Assembly (NCBI RefSeq): GCF_040869045.1
Contig: NC_090319.1
Span: 47,464,779-47,528,778 of the forward strand
DNA length: 64,000 nt
Origin: Eurosta solidaginis
Lineage: Eukaryota > Arthropoda > Insecta > Diptera > Tephritidae
Direction of reading: 5' to 3'
Positions 20,372 through 32,269 of this stretch are shown one piece after another. The position numbers and the translations under genes were made by a program. How positions within the stretch are numbered: position 1 is the first letter of the stretch; the number at the start of each line of letters is the position of its first letter. The notes beneath the pieces were generated by a model, which was not told where the DNA came from, did no database searches, and worked only from the letters and a program-made list of their open reading frames with translations.

Positions 20372-23353
20372 TTATACCTTTCATGAAAATGAAATGGTAT
20401 ATTAATTTCGTCACGAAACCGAAAATTGTAAGTCCTTAAAGGAAAATAGATAGACCCACCATTAAGTATACCGAAATAATCAGGTTGAAGAGCTGAGTTG
20501 TTTTAGCCATGTCCGTCTGTCCGTCTGTCCGTCTGTCCGTCTGTCTGTTTGTATGCAAACTAGTCCCTCAATTTTTGAGATATCTTGATAAAATTTGGTG
20601 AGCAGGTGTATTTGGGTGTCCGATTAGACATTTGTCGGAACCGGCCGGATCGGACCACTATAGCATATATCCTCCATACGACCGATTTTTCAGAAAAAGA
20701 GGATTTTTGTAATATCTTACCCAATTTAACAGATTGAAGCTTCAAACTTCACCATATACTTTCGTATATTGAACATATTGTTGCCTGAAAAAATTTATGA
20801 GATCGGTCGTATATATAGTATATATCCCCCACAACCGATTGTTCAGATAAGGAACTTTTCGTAATTACTGCCCTATTTTAAGAGCTAGAGGCTTCAAATT
20901 TCAGCGAATGCTTACGTATATAGCGTATATTGTTGTCTGAAAAAATCATAAAGATCGGTGGTATATATAGTATATATATGGTGGTATATATAGTATATAT
21001 ATATAGTATATATATATATATTTTCGCAAATTTTAGCCCCATTTTAATAGCTAGAAGCTTCAAATTTCACCGAATATTTACTTATATAGCATGTATTGTT
21101 GTCTGAAAAAATCATAGAGATCGGTTGTATATATAGTATATATCTCATACAACCGATTGTTCAGATAAGAAACTTTTCGCAATTTCTACCCCATTTTAAC
21201 AGCTATAAGCTTCAAATTTCACCGATTGCTTACGTATATAGCATATATTGTTGTCTGAAAAAATCATAGAGATCGGTTGTATATATAGTATATATCTCAT
21301 ACAACCGATTGTTCAGATAAGAAACTTTTCGCAATTTCTACCCCATTTTAACAGCTATAAGCTTCAAATTTCACTGATTGCTTACGTATATAGCATATAT
21401 TGTTGTCTCAAAAAATCATAGAGATCGGTTCTATATATAGTATATATCTCATACAACCGATTGTTCAGATAAGAAACTTTTCGCAATTTCTACCCCATTT
21501 TAACAGCTATAAGCTTCAAATTTCACCCATTGCTTACGTATATAGCATATATTGTTGTCTCAAAAAATCATAGAGATCGGTTCTATATATAGTATATATC
21601 TCATACAACCGATTGTTCAGATAAGAAACTTTTCGCAATTTCTACCCTATTTTAACAGCTATAAGCTTCAAATTTCACCGATTGCTTACGTATATAGTAT
21701 GTATTGTTGTGTCAAAAAATCATAGAGATAGGTGATATATATAATATATATATGATGGTATATATAGTATATATATATAGTATATATATATTTTTTTTAC
21801 GATTTCGGCCCCATTTTAACAGCTAGAAGCTTCAAATTTCACTGATTGCTTACGTATATAGCATATATTGTTGTCTCAAAAAATCATAGAGATCGGTTCT
21901 ATATATAGTATATATCTCATACAACCGATTGTTCAGATAAGAAACTTTTCGCAATTTCTACCCTATTTTAACAGCTATAAGCTTCAAATTTCACCAACTG
22001 CTTACGTGTATAGCATATATTGATGTCTGAAAAAATCATAGAGATCGGTGATATACATAGTATATATCTCATACAACCGATTGTTCAGATAAGAAACTTT
22101 GCGCAATTTCTGCCCCGTTTTAACAGTTAGAAGCTTCAAATTTCACAAAATGCTTTCGTATATAGCATATATTGTTGTCTGAAAAAATCATAGAGATCGG
22201 TGGTATATATATTATATACTTCATATAAACTGTCATATTGACCCCTTTTTTACGGCTAGAAGCTTCAAGATTCATCAAATTTCATCAAATAGTTACGTTT
22301 ACGTCATATATTTTTGAAATACGTGATTCGTAGCCATAGTTTTTACATGCAGACCACAAAAAACGTGACGCTTTGCATCCTCACACGGATTACCTACCTA
22401 TTTTTTATTTTATATTTATCTTAAAAATCGGTTAGATATGTTCAAATTTCACCAAATGCTTACGTGTATAGCATATATTGTTGTCTGAGAAAATCATAGA
22501 TACCGGTGGTATATATAGTATATATCCCATACAACCGATTGTTCAGATAAGAAACTTTGCGCAATTTCTTCCCCATTTTAACAGTTATAAGCTTCAAATT
22601 TCACCGATTGCTTACGTATATAGTATGTATTGTTGTGTCAAAAAATCATAGAGATAGGTGATATATATAATATATATATGATGGTATATATAGTATATAT
22701 ATATAGTATATATATATTTTTTTTACGATTTCGGCCCCATTTTAACAGCTAGAAGCTTCAAATTTCACCAACTGCTTACGTGTATAGCATATATTGATGT
22801 CTGAAAAAATCATTGAGATCGGTGGTACACATAGTATATATCTCATACAACCGATTGTTCAGATAAGAAACTTTGCGGAATTTCTGCCCCATTTTAACAG
22901 TTAGAAGCTTCAAATTTCACAAAATGCTTACGTATATAGCATATATTGTTGTCTGAAAAAATCATAGAGATCGGTCGTATATATATTATATACTTCATAT
23001 AAACTGTCATTTTGACCCCTTTTTTACGGCTAGAATCTTCAAAATTCATCAAATTTCATCAAATAGTTACGTTTTCGTCATATATTTTTGAAATACGTGA
23101 TTCGTAGTCATAGTTTTTACACGCAGACCACAAAAAACCTGAAACTTTGCATCCTCACACAAAGTACCTACCTGTTTTTTATTTTATATTTATCTTAAAA
23201 ATCGTTAAGGTATGTAGATCTGTTCACTATATATTTCTTATCTTATACATCCGATTATTCGGAGATTACGAACGGGATAAGATTATTGTTCAGCCCCATT
23301 CATGAAAGGTATGAAGTCTTCGGCACAGCCGAAGACAGTCCCGTTCTTACTTG
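20372..23353 (+). mobile_element. Helentron-like element family B, copy 2 (2.98 kb)
   Basis: Start TTATACCTTTCATGAA (subterminal IR ATACCTTTCATGAA); mirrored TTCATGAAAGGTAT at 23299-23312; perfect hairpin GTCTTCGGCACAGCCGAAGAC at 23316-23336; end CGTTCTTACTTG. A (GTCTGTCC)n tract lies at about 20510-20552. Most of the length is central tandem repeats of 152 bp, part of which is duplicated again as a larger block. No protein. B and A share only the outer TTATAC start and TTACTTG end. Confidence 0.87.
20830..23000 (+). repeat. Central tandem repeats of element B copy 2, 152-bp period
   Basis: The landmark CCGATTGTTCAGATAAG recurs near 20836, 21153, 21305, 21457, 21609, 21925 and 22077, and again further on, in steps of 152 bp or multiples. 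Units contain CAAATTTCACCGATTGC, GCATATATTGTTGTCT and AAAATCATAGAGATCGGT. Some units carry (TA)n expansions (about 20960-21020, 21740-21795, 22670-22725). Confidence 0.9.
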
Positions 23354-23599
23354 TTTTCATTTGTTTATATGTAATAATAAAATGTTACGTATACGCAGTG
23401 GCACTCGTGTTTTCAGGTGTTGCGGATATACTTCCATGTAACTGCTTGGTGTTTAATAAAAAAACCTGCTTATCAATAAAAAATATTATAGCGAATGATA
23501 TCAAGTATAGCACATCACCAGGTCCGCCGAGAGCGTGGTGGAGTGGCGTCTGAGGGGGCCCGCGATTTGGAGGTACTATGACATTTTTTGTTTTAATTC

Positions 23600-24112
23600 A
23601 GGAGAGTCTTTAGTTGTGTAGAGGGTAATTTTCATACCCCTGGGTGAATAGGGTCTCGGGATATAGGCCAAAGCGTGGGCCAGTGAATGCCTAGGCAGTG
23701 TTTATACAATATGGATATCAAATGAAAGCTGTTGATGAGTGCTTTAGTATAGGGTAATATATTATCCAGAGATGGACTGGGACTGGGATTAGGACTAGGA
23801 CTGGGACTGAGACTCGGAGTGGGACTGGGACTGGGACTGAAATAAAATACTTACCACCCTCTGGGACAGGCAATAAGGGATGCAAAAGAATGAGAAGAAA
23901 TTGAGAGGAGAGAAAAGAGAGAAAGAGATTCAGAAAGAGATAGAATGAGACGAAGATGGAGATAGATGAAGCGAAAAAGACGGAGGGAGGAGTGAATAAA
24001 AGGATTAGGAAAAAGTGAAGAGGGGGGAGGGCAGAGTCAGACGGAAAAGCTTATTAAAATGTATGCAGATAGGCCAAATTTAGGGAAGGATAACGTCTGC
24101 AGGGTCTTCTAG
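23600..24112 (+). mobile_element. Helitron family C, copy 2
   Basis: One tandem unit (GGGTCTCGGGATATAGGCC, GGATATCAAATGAAAGCTGT), then the GGGACT-type array at about 23770-23845, GA-rich sequence, and the 3' end GTCTGCAGGGTCTTCTAG with terminal CTAG at 24109-24112 followed by T. Collinear with 17784-18135; the terminal hairpin is decayed here. Confidence 0.72.
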
Positions 24113-25589
24113 TTTATCAATAAAAATTCAAACCTAATTCCGGGTAATCACAGTGTGCGACTCATAGTTACCTTTATTGAACCAACACTGCAAATTTTCC
24201 ACCATCTAAATACTTCCAGTATCTGCAGCCCAAGTGGTCACCGTGTCATTGTTAGCTAATCGAAGGCAAATATTTATTAATCCTAAGCATCTTAAAAGTG
24301 CACCATCACATCACTATGCAAAATTTTAAAAGTTTGGTGAACAAGGGTGACCTAAAAATGTGGATAAAGAAACATTTACAGTCGCCAGATATCTCCATTA
24401 TATAGGACTTCCAAAACACGTTGTCTTGTGATCGATGCTAATGGCAACACCTGACCCTACGGGCATACTTCTCTCAATTGTTCGACGAATAACTTCCTAA
24501 TTTTTGGTTAACATATTCCTTCTCACCGTTCTGTTTGATGACCGACGCGCGAGCTCATTGATTCGTCTTTGATTTGCTCAGTATCAACTGGTTAATAACA
24601 TAAATATGCCGAAATTTTCCAGCAGGTGATTTTGTTCTACATATTAGCCTACAAGATCTCAAAGTAGTTAGCTTTATCATAGAAACTAGATGGCTATATG
24701 ATCACTCCTTAAGTGTAAGCTATGGTCATCCCTGAAGTCCTTTTTGAATTCGCCAAAATGTAATGACAAAATATCGCATTTAGCAATAAAATCCAGTACA
24801 ATCTGAAAGAGTGCGCAAGGTCTTTTTGTCGACAATTTGCTACAAGGTCAGACGAAGAGTCATTGTGCTGGTGAAAAGCTAAAACAATGTTGAGTCCATG
24901 ACAATCACAGCCACAATGATTGGGGAAGTCATCCAAGAGGCAAATCCTTTGATTCTATCACCCGGCGATGCCTTTCGTGCAACATCTTGACTATAAGCAA
25001 CTCAGCTACCTAACAAATGTTTTTAATCTGCTTTTTAATAAATACGAGTACGATACTTTGACGCAAAGAGTCGTCTGCGGAACCGCTAAGCAAAAAACGT
25101 TTACCCAACAATTACCTGAAGTATATTTATGAAATAAGTGCTGAGCATTCAAAATACACAGCATTGTACACCAAACTAATCAAATGTCCCCTTATTCGAG
25201 TATTCACTTCAGTTATCAAGTTGCTCATCTTCGAGAAAATAGGCCACTTAGGTTTCATGTGATAGCATAATTAATTCGAAAGGGGTGTGTTTGTTGTAGG
25301 TTGCAACCGCAAACCGCAGCGCCATAATAGCAAACAATACACACATACATCAACTACTTAGCTCAAACTGACGTCCAAGACAACGTACAATGGATATTCG
25401 CTTGTACCATCATGTGATGAAGCAGGTATTATTATGTTAATTAGCTGCATAAGGAGCTAAGTATGCATATTAATTAGATACACTTTGTTTACGTTTAAGT
25501 TTAAGATTTTTCACTGAGCACCAGAATCAGGGAAAGTGATACAGCAAGCGAACTTCTTAATGTCTTTATGACAGCTTCTATATAGACCA
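24113..25589. other. Unassigned 1.5 kb
   Basis: No motif, repeat or protein recognised on either strand. Less repetitive than its surroundings. This is one of the longer stretches that might be unique host DNA. Confidence 0.4.
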
Positions 25590-25680
25590 GTTCCACCAAT
25601 TTGCAGGAAAAATTAGAAAGTGGCGCGATGCAAATTGGAATAAAAGCTCGAACTATATCTTGAAGGATATCTCGCTTTTT
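25590..25680 (+). mobile_element. SINE family G, short 3' fragment
   Basis: Matches the SINE tail: CCAATTTGCAGGAAAAAT, GCGATGCAAATTGGAA and AAGCTCG blocks, diverged. Confidence 0.5.
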
Positions 25681-25787
25681 ATTAAATAGGCTATTGTCCT
25701 TTTCTTTTCAACGCGTTATCGGCTTGCAAATTTATTACTGGTTTGCTATCAGCGTGTTCTCGACGAGATATAGCCGTATTATATATT

Positions 25788-26428
25788 ATATTTAAGAATT
25801 CATGAGCTTAATACCGGCTTATAATAATTGAATTTCAGTTATTATGTTTTTCTAAGAGAAACTGAAAAGAAAGAAACATTTACTGGCATATTGCGATGGA
25901 CCCATTTCGAAAACCGCCAACGTAATCATCATCAGGCAATTTTGTAATGTTATCAAAGGTTTCACGGGATTCGAACCGCGAATCACATTGTGAAACTGCA
26001 GTAGCCTTTAATCATTAGGCCATCCTGCTAGTATTTGTTTTCATGCTTAATTCAGTTTTTCTTATTTCTACACTAACAACACAATTGGGACATTCTGTCT
26101 CTATATTGCATATATGTCTTCTTCATTGCGAATGAGAAGCTTTGAAAACTCGTGCTCAGTTGTACATATTTATGTATGTTTGTTTAATGGTGTGTTCAGT
26201 TTATACTTATATTTAAGAATTCATGAGCTTATGATGATTACGTTGGCGGTTTTCGAAATGGGTCCATCGCAATATGCCAGTAAATGTTTCTTTCTTTTCA
26301 GTTTCTCTTAGACAAACATAATAATTGAAATTCAATTATTGTAAGCCGGTGTTAAGCTTACGAATTCTTAAATATAAGTATAAACTGAACACACCATTAA
26401 ACGAACATACATAAATATGTACAACTGA
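25788..26428. mobile_element. Palindromic SINE-like repeat between 15-bp direct repeats
   Basis: The 641-bp segment is flanked by GCCGTATTATATATT at 25773-25787 and 26429-26443. Internally, 25795-25933 and 26231-26370 are inverted copies (blocks GGCATATTGCGATGGACCC, AAAACCGCCAACGTAATCAT), and 26165-26222 and 26362-26422 form a second inverted pair. Between the large arms, on the minus strand (26035-25968), are a tRNA-like A box (TGGCCTAATGATTAAAGG) and a perfect B box (GGTTCGAATCC). A composite of two head-to-head SINE bodies is the simplest reading. Confidence 0.6.
25968..26035 (-). pseudogene. tRNA-like Pol III promoter remnant
   Basis: A and B boxes are 45 nt apart and the T arm pairs (CGCGG with CCGTG), but no acceptor stem forms and the anticodon arm does not fold. 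This is probably a SINE head rather than a tRNA gene. Confidence 0.5.
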
Positions 26429-26443
26429 GCCGTATTATATATT

Positions 26444-27389
26444 TGTTATGAAAGGGTTTTAAATTTTTTATCGATAACAAGTGTTGTCGTTGAGCTTTCG
26501 GTTGGCTATAAATTTTTTATCAAAAATTTATAGGTTTGTTTTACGACTAACAATTTGCTATCGAAATGCTGATGTAATGGAGTCGCTGTCGACAAATTGT
26601 CGAATTGTTACCGATAACAACGTTGTTTGCGGCTCATCGGATTGTAATCAAATAGATACAGATGATAGTCCAAGAAAGAACCTTTACTCTACCGAAGTAG
26701 ATCAAAGATTAATGCTGAAAACTTATACTTCGTACGAGAGGTGCTACACTTTTATTGGCTTTGCTATTGACCCATACACTTTAAGCGAATGACCGAACAT
26801 TATTCCAAAGATCATATTTGTGGGGTGGGCATCGTCGAAATGTCGGGTATCACTTATGCAGTTTAGAAAAGAGGAGGCCCAATTTAATTTACAAATGAAT
26901 AAGGAAGCATGGCTGTAAAATTTCGGGATAGCGGTCATATAGGCAGTAACTGACCAAGTCGCCGTAACAAGGTGGATGGTGTCAAAGCTGTCGTTAGACA
27001 CAGAGAACGGTGCATAGATTAACGAATGGCATATCAAAGGGGGAATATAAACTGGATGATCGATGAATGGGCTAACATTTACCCCAACGACAATAGTGGT
27101 ACTGATCAGTAAAGAACCGTTAACCGGTAACTGTGGCTATAAAGACCGGTAGGCAACAGGTGGAAACAGAAATGGTAAATTCAACATTGACTTTTTAAAA
27201 CCGGGGAGTTAAAAACTGCTCATTGACCTTAAGCAATGGTAACTAAATTCTAACTAATTAGAACCCTGTTAAGCGCAAAAATTTGTACTTAATTATAACC
27301 TTTAGAGGAGATTCTTTTACTTATGCTCCTTTTCCTTAGTGAAGAAATAGTTGCGCTTATTTTCTTTAGGTTAGGTTATGTGCTAGCTG
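26444..27389. other. No recognisable feature
   Basis: The plus-strand frame 26481-26792 (103 codons) has no resemblance to known families. Short ACCGGT-bearing inverted motifs near 27110-27200 may be an old repeat. Confidence 0.4.
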
Positions 27390-28480
27390 CCCTGATAGGA
27401 TAAGCTAACTTTGACAGCATGAAGGTCCGCTATGATACCACATAAATTAACAATCACGTGGCTATAGCTTTAGTAAATAAATTTATAACCTACCGGAAAA
27501 GTACAGTGCAAAATATCTAGGAATTATACTTCTTAGTAAGTTGACGTGAAAGCTCGATGTTGATGAGAGAGCAAAGAAACCTCCGTGGCACTTCATGTTT
27601 GCAAGCGGATGCTAGGATGTACGTGGGGAATGTCGCCAAAAGTTTATTATTGGATATTAACGGAAGATATTAAGCCCATATTTTACTAGAGGATCTTAGT
27701 GTGGAGGAGAGCCACAAAAACAAATTACGTATGACAAAAAACTTGAGGGATAGCCCTAAAACTTCCCAAATATCAGCTTTGCATACAGTTTTGCCAATCT
27801 TTCCTGCAAATATAATGGCCGAAAATATAGCGCTAACAACTCTAAGAGCGCTTCAGACTCGAAGCAGCTAAAGTGCAGGCTGTATGGCCATAGTAGTATA
27901 ACGCCTTAACAAAAATCCGCAAGAGACCACATGATCCCGTATATGCGCTTTGAAAAAGATTTTGGGCCACAATAGGGCGCAAGGGTTAGCACAAGGGTGC
28001 AAAAATCGCACAACATACTATACATGTGTATACCAAGAGTTCCAAATGGAAGGGGCTTGCTAAAGGCCTAACTAGTAGCCGGAACTAAAGAAGTAAGAAC
28101 ACTGGAAGAAAATAGCTTAAACTGCAGACGTATAACACGTCATATAAAAATGTGAAAAAGTATTAGCAATCTCTGGAAAGAATCGGAGTAGAGGGAAGCA
28201 TACATCTATATTGGGTGCCACGGCATATGGGAATATATTACAATGAAAAGCGGATGAATTAGCAAAAAAGGCCGCACCCTCGAAGCTAGCTCCATAAACG
28301 ATTAAGAGAAGGCGATACGTGTTTTTGATCGACCAAGGGCGAAAGGTGTGGACTTAAGCGCAGGGTTGTAAATTGTCGAAGATACTTCATAGGTCTAACA
28401 GCTAGACTAACAAAGAAAATCTTAGAGAGAATTGTACATTCATACCGGTAATTCTGACTAAACACTGCCTGCTGACGTCA
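27390..28480 (+). pseudogene. Degenerate LINE: RT C-terminus and RNase H
   Basis: On the plus strand: KYLGIILLSKLT followed by KLDVDERAKK (about 27515-27575), the 'YLGViLDsKLtWk' block after the RT active site. Much later, HLYWVPRHMGIYYNEKADEL (about 28205-28262) is the terminal RNase H block with the catalytic-region His and the ExAD motif. The intervening RNase H start is not readable, with many stops. It resembles the I/R1-type copies at 43640 and 44820. Confidence 0.7.
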
Positions 28481-28579
28481 CATGTTTTCAATTGGTCTTG
28501 ATTAGTGATAGCAGAAGTTGGAAGCGGATGATGGAGGGATAAAAGATCTAGCACGTTTCATGATCATGCACTTTAACCG

Positions 28580-31412
28580 CGTTGACCGATACGAACAGGC
28601 CTGCCATGAACAATATAGCTCAGGAATCTCCACAACGCTCTGTCGAGACTTCTAGCGAGACGATCTCTGGCAAAGTTAATGATGTACCAACTAATGGTAT
28701 TACCTTTGCGGCTGTCTCTTCTACGTCACCAGTGTTTATTTCGCTGGCCCCCCCAAATCTTCCTACACCTCCACCTGTATCTTTATATTTGGCTCTAACA
28801 ATAACAGTTACCGATACTGCGGTTGTTGCTAATCTGCAAATAATCATACTTCATTGACAGGTTCGATAACCAACGCTAGGTCAAGCAATGCGTTTCTGTC
28901 AACTGTCCTAAAACAGCCACACCTTCCCAGCTCTCTGGTGCGCTATCTGCTACTCATTTGTAGGTGAGCAGTCATTCAGCGTGCCACCTCGTAGGGCTGT
29001 ACGTGTGTCCCGATCACACGCCTCACTAACCGAAAATGGTACTGCTCATTATGTTTGCTCTAAACTTGGTGTTGCACCCACTTTTAACATTAATGTATAT
29101 AAATTTAAATTTAAATATTAGAGAGACATCTCTCATTTAAAATATCTCTTTCAGATGCATATATCGATAAGGTACTTGATCCCTCTTTTTGCCCTAAGCA
29201 TACTGTGGTTCACTTGCTCACAAGAAAGTCGAGGGCTCACCCCGTTTTATTAAATCCAAAAAACGCTATGACGAACACAGTAATAACAACACAAATATAG
29301 TTGCTGATCTGTCTGATCCGTTTTCTCATTAGTTACCAAAATGTTCGTGGTTTATGATCAAAACTTGTTCCATTCTTCCTTAATTCTTTCTTTCTGCACA
29401 AGTTGTAGCTTTAAGGAGACCTGATAATTACAATTTTGAAGTTTTTTCAAATTATCGGCGTGACCGCATCTGTAGAGCGGGAGGTGTACTTATTGCTGTT
29501 GATTCTAACCTATCATCTGAGTTGATTTCGCTGAACAATATTTCTCATATCAAATTCATAGCAGTTAGGCTTACATTCGGTGCCTATAGCGTAATTTTTT
29601 GCTGTTCATACATACCACCTCTTTCGCATATCGATGTTTATGCTAGTCATAGCTCGGTCATCTGCGATTTGCATTCGCAGTTAGGAGATATCGATCAACT
29701 TGTTGTTGTTGGTGACTTAACTTGCCAATAGTTAGTTGGGTTAGTTTAAGTGATTCGAACTTTTTAACTCCCTCTATTCAACCTGAGTTTCTCAATTGCC
29801 TGTCAGACTCATCTCTTTTACAAATTAACAATGCTCCAAATAGTAGAAATAAAATGCTTGATATGGTACTTGTGGATGGCTCGGTGGGTACTGCCCTTAC
29901 TGAAATTCCACCTTTATCCATTCCAGAAGACCCTCTGCCCCCTACGCTTGAGATATCACTTGATATCAGCCTACCCCGTAGGAACCAAGTTTAGTCTCGT
30001 CCCCGATCTAGATGCTTTTACAAAGCGAATTTCATTATGCTCAATGATCAGTTGGCTTTCCATGATTGGTCGGATCTCTATGCCTGCACTTATGTCGATT
30101 CGGCAATCTCTATATTTTACAGCACGCTTGATGGCTTCTTTGATACCTGCAGTCTACTCGATTTCGCCTGTTTTCGAATAAGCCCCCTTGGTTTTCAAGG
30201 CAACTTATCAGATTTAATAACATTAATCTAGGCTTTATAAGAGATTCAAGAAATAAGGAACATCTGCAGACCTCTCTAAATATCTAATAGCTAGTTCTAA
30301 CTTTCACCGTCTTAATCAGCTTTGTTATAAAGATTACTTAAGTTGTTGTAAAGCCCAATTTTTTAAAAATCCAAAAAAGTTTTACAGTTTCATAAAATCA
30401 AAGCGGAAACGTCTGGGTATCCTTCTTCATTTACCTTCGGATGTAAAAAAGCTTGCACTGATGACGATGTTGCAGAACTATTTTCAGAGTTCTTTAAGTC
30501 CACCTAATCCTTCAGCGGTTTTCATTCCGGTCAATACCCGTATCACTTAGATAACTCGAATTACATTATGAATCCTGCTGCTGATAGTGATATTGTTTTT
30601 TTGAGTCTTCAATCTGTGAAGCCCGTTTTTTCTCCGGGACGAGATGGTGTTCCTAGTTGTGTGCTGAAGTACTGCGCCGGAAACATGTATGAGCCTATTT
30701 TAAAATTATTTGAGCTATCTCTGGGATCTACGTCATTACCTCCACTTTGGAAATAGTCTTTTATTATACCCCCGTATATAAAGGTATTAAGTCAAAAGTT
30801 GAGAATTACAGGGGTACTGCTAAATGTTCAGCTATTCCTAAAGTCTTTGAACAGATTGCTCCTAGGTAACTGCAATACCAGTGTTCTTCCCTTTTATCTA
30901 CATGCCAACACGGCTGCATTCGTCAAAGATCAACCACTACAAATTTGCTTGTATTCACCTCTATAGTTATGGAATGATTTTTAGTGAACAAGCAAACGGA
31001 TGTCATCTACATGGACTTCAGCAAAGCATTCGATGCCGTCAACCATGAGTTACTTATTCATAAGCTTAATGTAATATGTTTCACCTGTTAATGTGGCTGA
31101 AAACCTTTTTTCTAACCGGACCCAAAAGGTCCTGTTCAAGTGCAATCTGTCGGAATCGTTCGGAGTTTCCTCCGGTGTACCACAGGGAAGTCATCTAGGC
31201 CCTTTGCTCTTTAGTCTATTCATAAATGACCTGCCACAGATAATATTACTTTCCCATACTATAATGTATGCGGATGATGTAAAACTTTGTTACACTTACT
31301 GTCCTACCGATTTAAGTTCCTTGGATCTTCTTCAGGCCGACTTAGGCTCGTTCCAATGTTGGTGCACAACAAATTTACTAGCTTTAAATTGCCCTAAATA
31401 TAAGCATATAAC
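28580..31412 (+). pseudogene. Jockey-like LINE, long copy (ORF1 scrap, endonuclease, RT)
   Basis: The best-covered LINE here. About 29040-29260 holds what may be an ORF1 tail. 29522-29730 reads 'SVIFCCSYIPP' and QLVVVGDLTC, the AP-endonuclease YIPP and GDFN motifs. 29790-30000 is the end of the endonuclease (NKMLDMVLVDG). 30037-30231 is the linker (FHDWSDLYAC, PPLGF). RT follows: SPGRDGVPSCVLKY (30630), NYRGTAKCSAIPKVFEQ (30800), QTDVIYMDFSKAFDAVNHEL (31000) and GVPQGSHLGPLLFSLFINDL, then YADDVKL (31150-31285) with intact YADD. Many frameshifts and stops. It ends abruptly near 31412, where a gypsy-type piece begins. Confidence 0.85.
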
Positions 31413-31893
31413 TGTCATATACACACAAATGTAATGAAATGTCAAACTTAAGAGAATGTGAAATAAACACATAGCAGCCAGTCTGCAAATGAACTCAGCA
31501 TTGTTCGGTTGTATACAACAATTCTGGTGACGGGGATAGGATACACACACGCGGTGGAAATATCGAAAAAAATATGAGCAGACTCGGCCAGAAAAAAAAA
31601 TGGCAAGTATATAATTTACTTTTGACTCTTTCGATGCTAAAATTACGACATGGAGTCGTTGGGTCAAGAGATTTGAAATGCCACTAGAAATTTTTAAAGC
31701 TGATGCGGGGGAAAAAAAACAATTTTTGCTACACTATATGGGCACAGCCGTGTATGATATATTGTGCGATAAATCCTTGCCCAGTACTCCGGAAAATATG
31801 GCGTACGAAGCTATAGTGAAGCTGCTTGAAGAGCAATTCAATCCAAAACACAATGAGATTCTAGAAAATTATAGATTTCATTCTCGGAAACAA
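31413..31893 (+). mobile_element. mag-like Ty3/gypsy fragment: possible short LTR, primer site, gag
   Basis: A possible 108-bp LTR (31413-31520, TGTCATATAC to GTATACAACA), then TGGTGACGGGGATAGG as a candidate primer-binding site, then gag: FDAKITTWSRWVKRFE, LLHYMGTAVYDILCDKSLP, YEAIVKLLEEQFNPKHNEI and ENYRFHSRKQ (about 31610-31893). The gag pattern (a W..W start, LLHY.G, then 'L...f.P....e...F..R.Q') is that of mag-type elements, some of which have very short LTRs. It stops where a foldback MITE begins. No protease or pol is present, so it is a dead fragment. Confidence 0.65.
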
Positions 31894-31897
31894 TCGT

Positions 31898-32269
31898 GCC
31901 ATCGATTTTTCGATAGGATTTGGGCTCAGGAAAAAAAGTTCCAACCCAAAAAAATAATTTTCGGGCCCGCGAAAAAAACGGCGGAAGGGTAAATTTTTCG
32001 ACAAAAACACTCCCCAAAACCTAAAAAATATTTTTTTTTTTTTCAAAAAACTGTTGTAAAAATGTTAGCGATAACACTTTTTTTGAAAAAAAATATTTTT
32101 TGGGTTTTGGGGAGTGTTTAGGTCGAAAAATTTACCCTTTCGCCATTTTTTCGCAGGCTCGAAAATTATTTCTTTGGGTATGCGTACTTAGTGGAACTTT
32201 TTTTCCTGAACCCAAATCCTATCGAAAAATCGATGAAGCGATATCGGTTAATAAATCGGTCCTGCCTAA
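31898..32269. mobile_element. Foldback MITE, family H, copy 2
   Basis: Arms CATCGATTTTTCGATAGGAT (31901-31920) and CCTATCGAAAAATCGATG (32218-32235), with further mirrored blocks ACACTCCCCAAAACC / GGTTTTGGGGAGTGT around an A/T-rich centre near 32060. The right end continues to GCCTAA; the left end lacks the outer ~25 bp. Same family as 10794-10965. Confidence 0.72.

Noticed and set aside
20830..23000. CRISPR-like regularly spaced repeats
   Set aside because: Units are 152 bp, contiguous and alike throughout with no unique spacers; they are central tandem repeats of a helentron-like element.
24709..24936. hAT transposase fragment on the minus strand
   Set aside because: Only a weak CHGLNIVL phrase resembles hAT; no second motif supports it.
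25968..26035. tRNA gene on the minus strand
   Set aside because: B box is perfect and the T arm pairs, but there is no acceptor stem and no foldable anticodon arm; kept only as a SINE-head remnant.
26481..26792. 103-codon frame as a small host gene
   Set aside because: No recognisable domain, no splice or promoter context, AT-rich codon content like the surroundings.
28582..28857. Overlapping 91- and 75-codon frames on both strands as a gene
   Set aside because: Mirror frames without domain features, in the 5' region of a decayed LINE; at most an ORF1 scrap.
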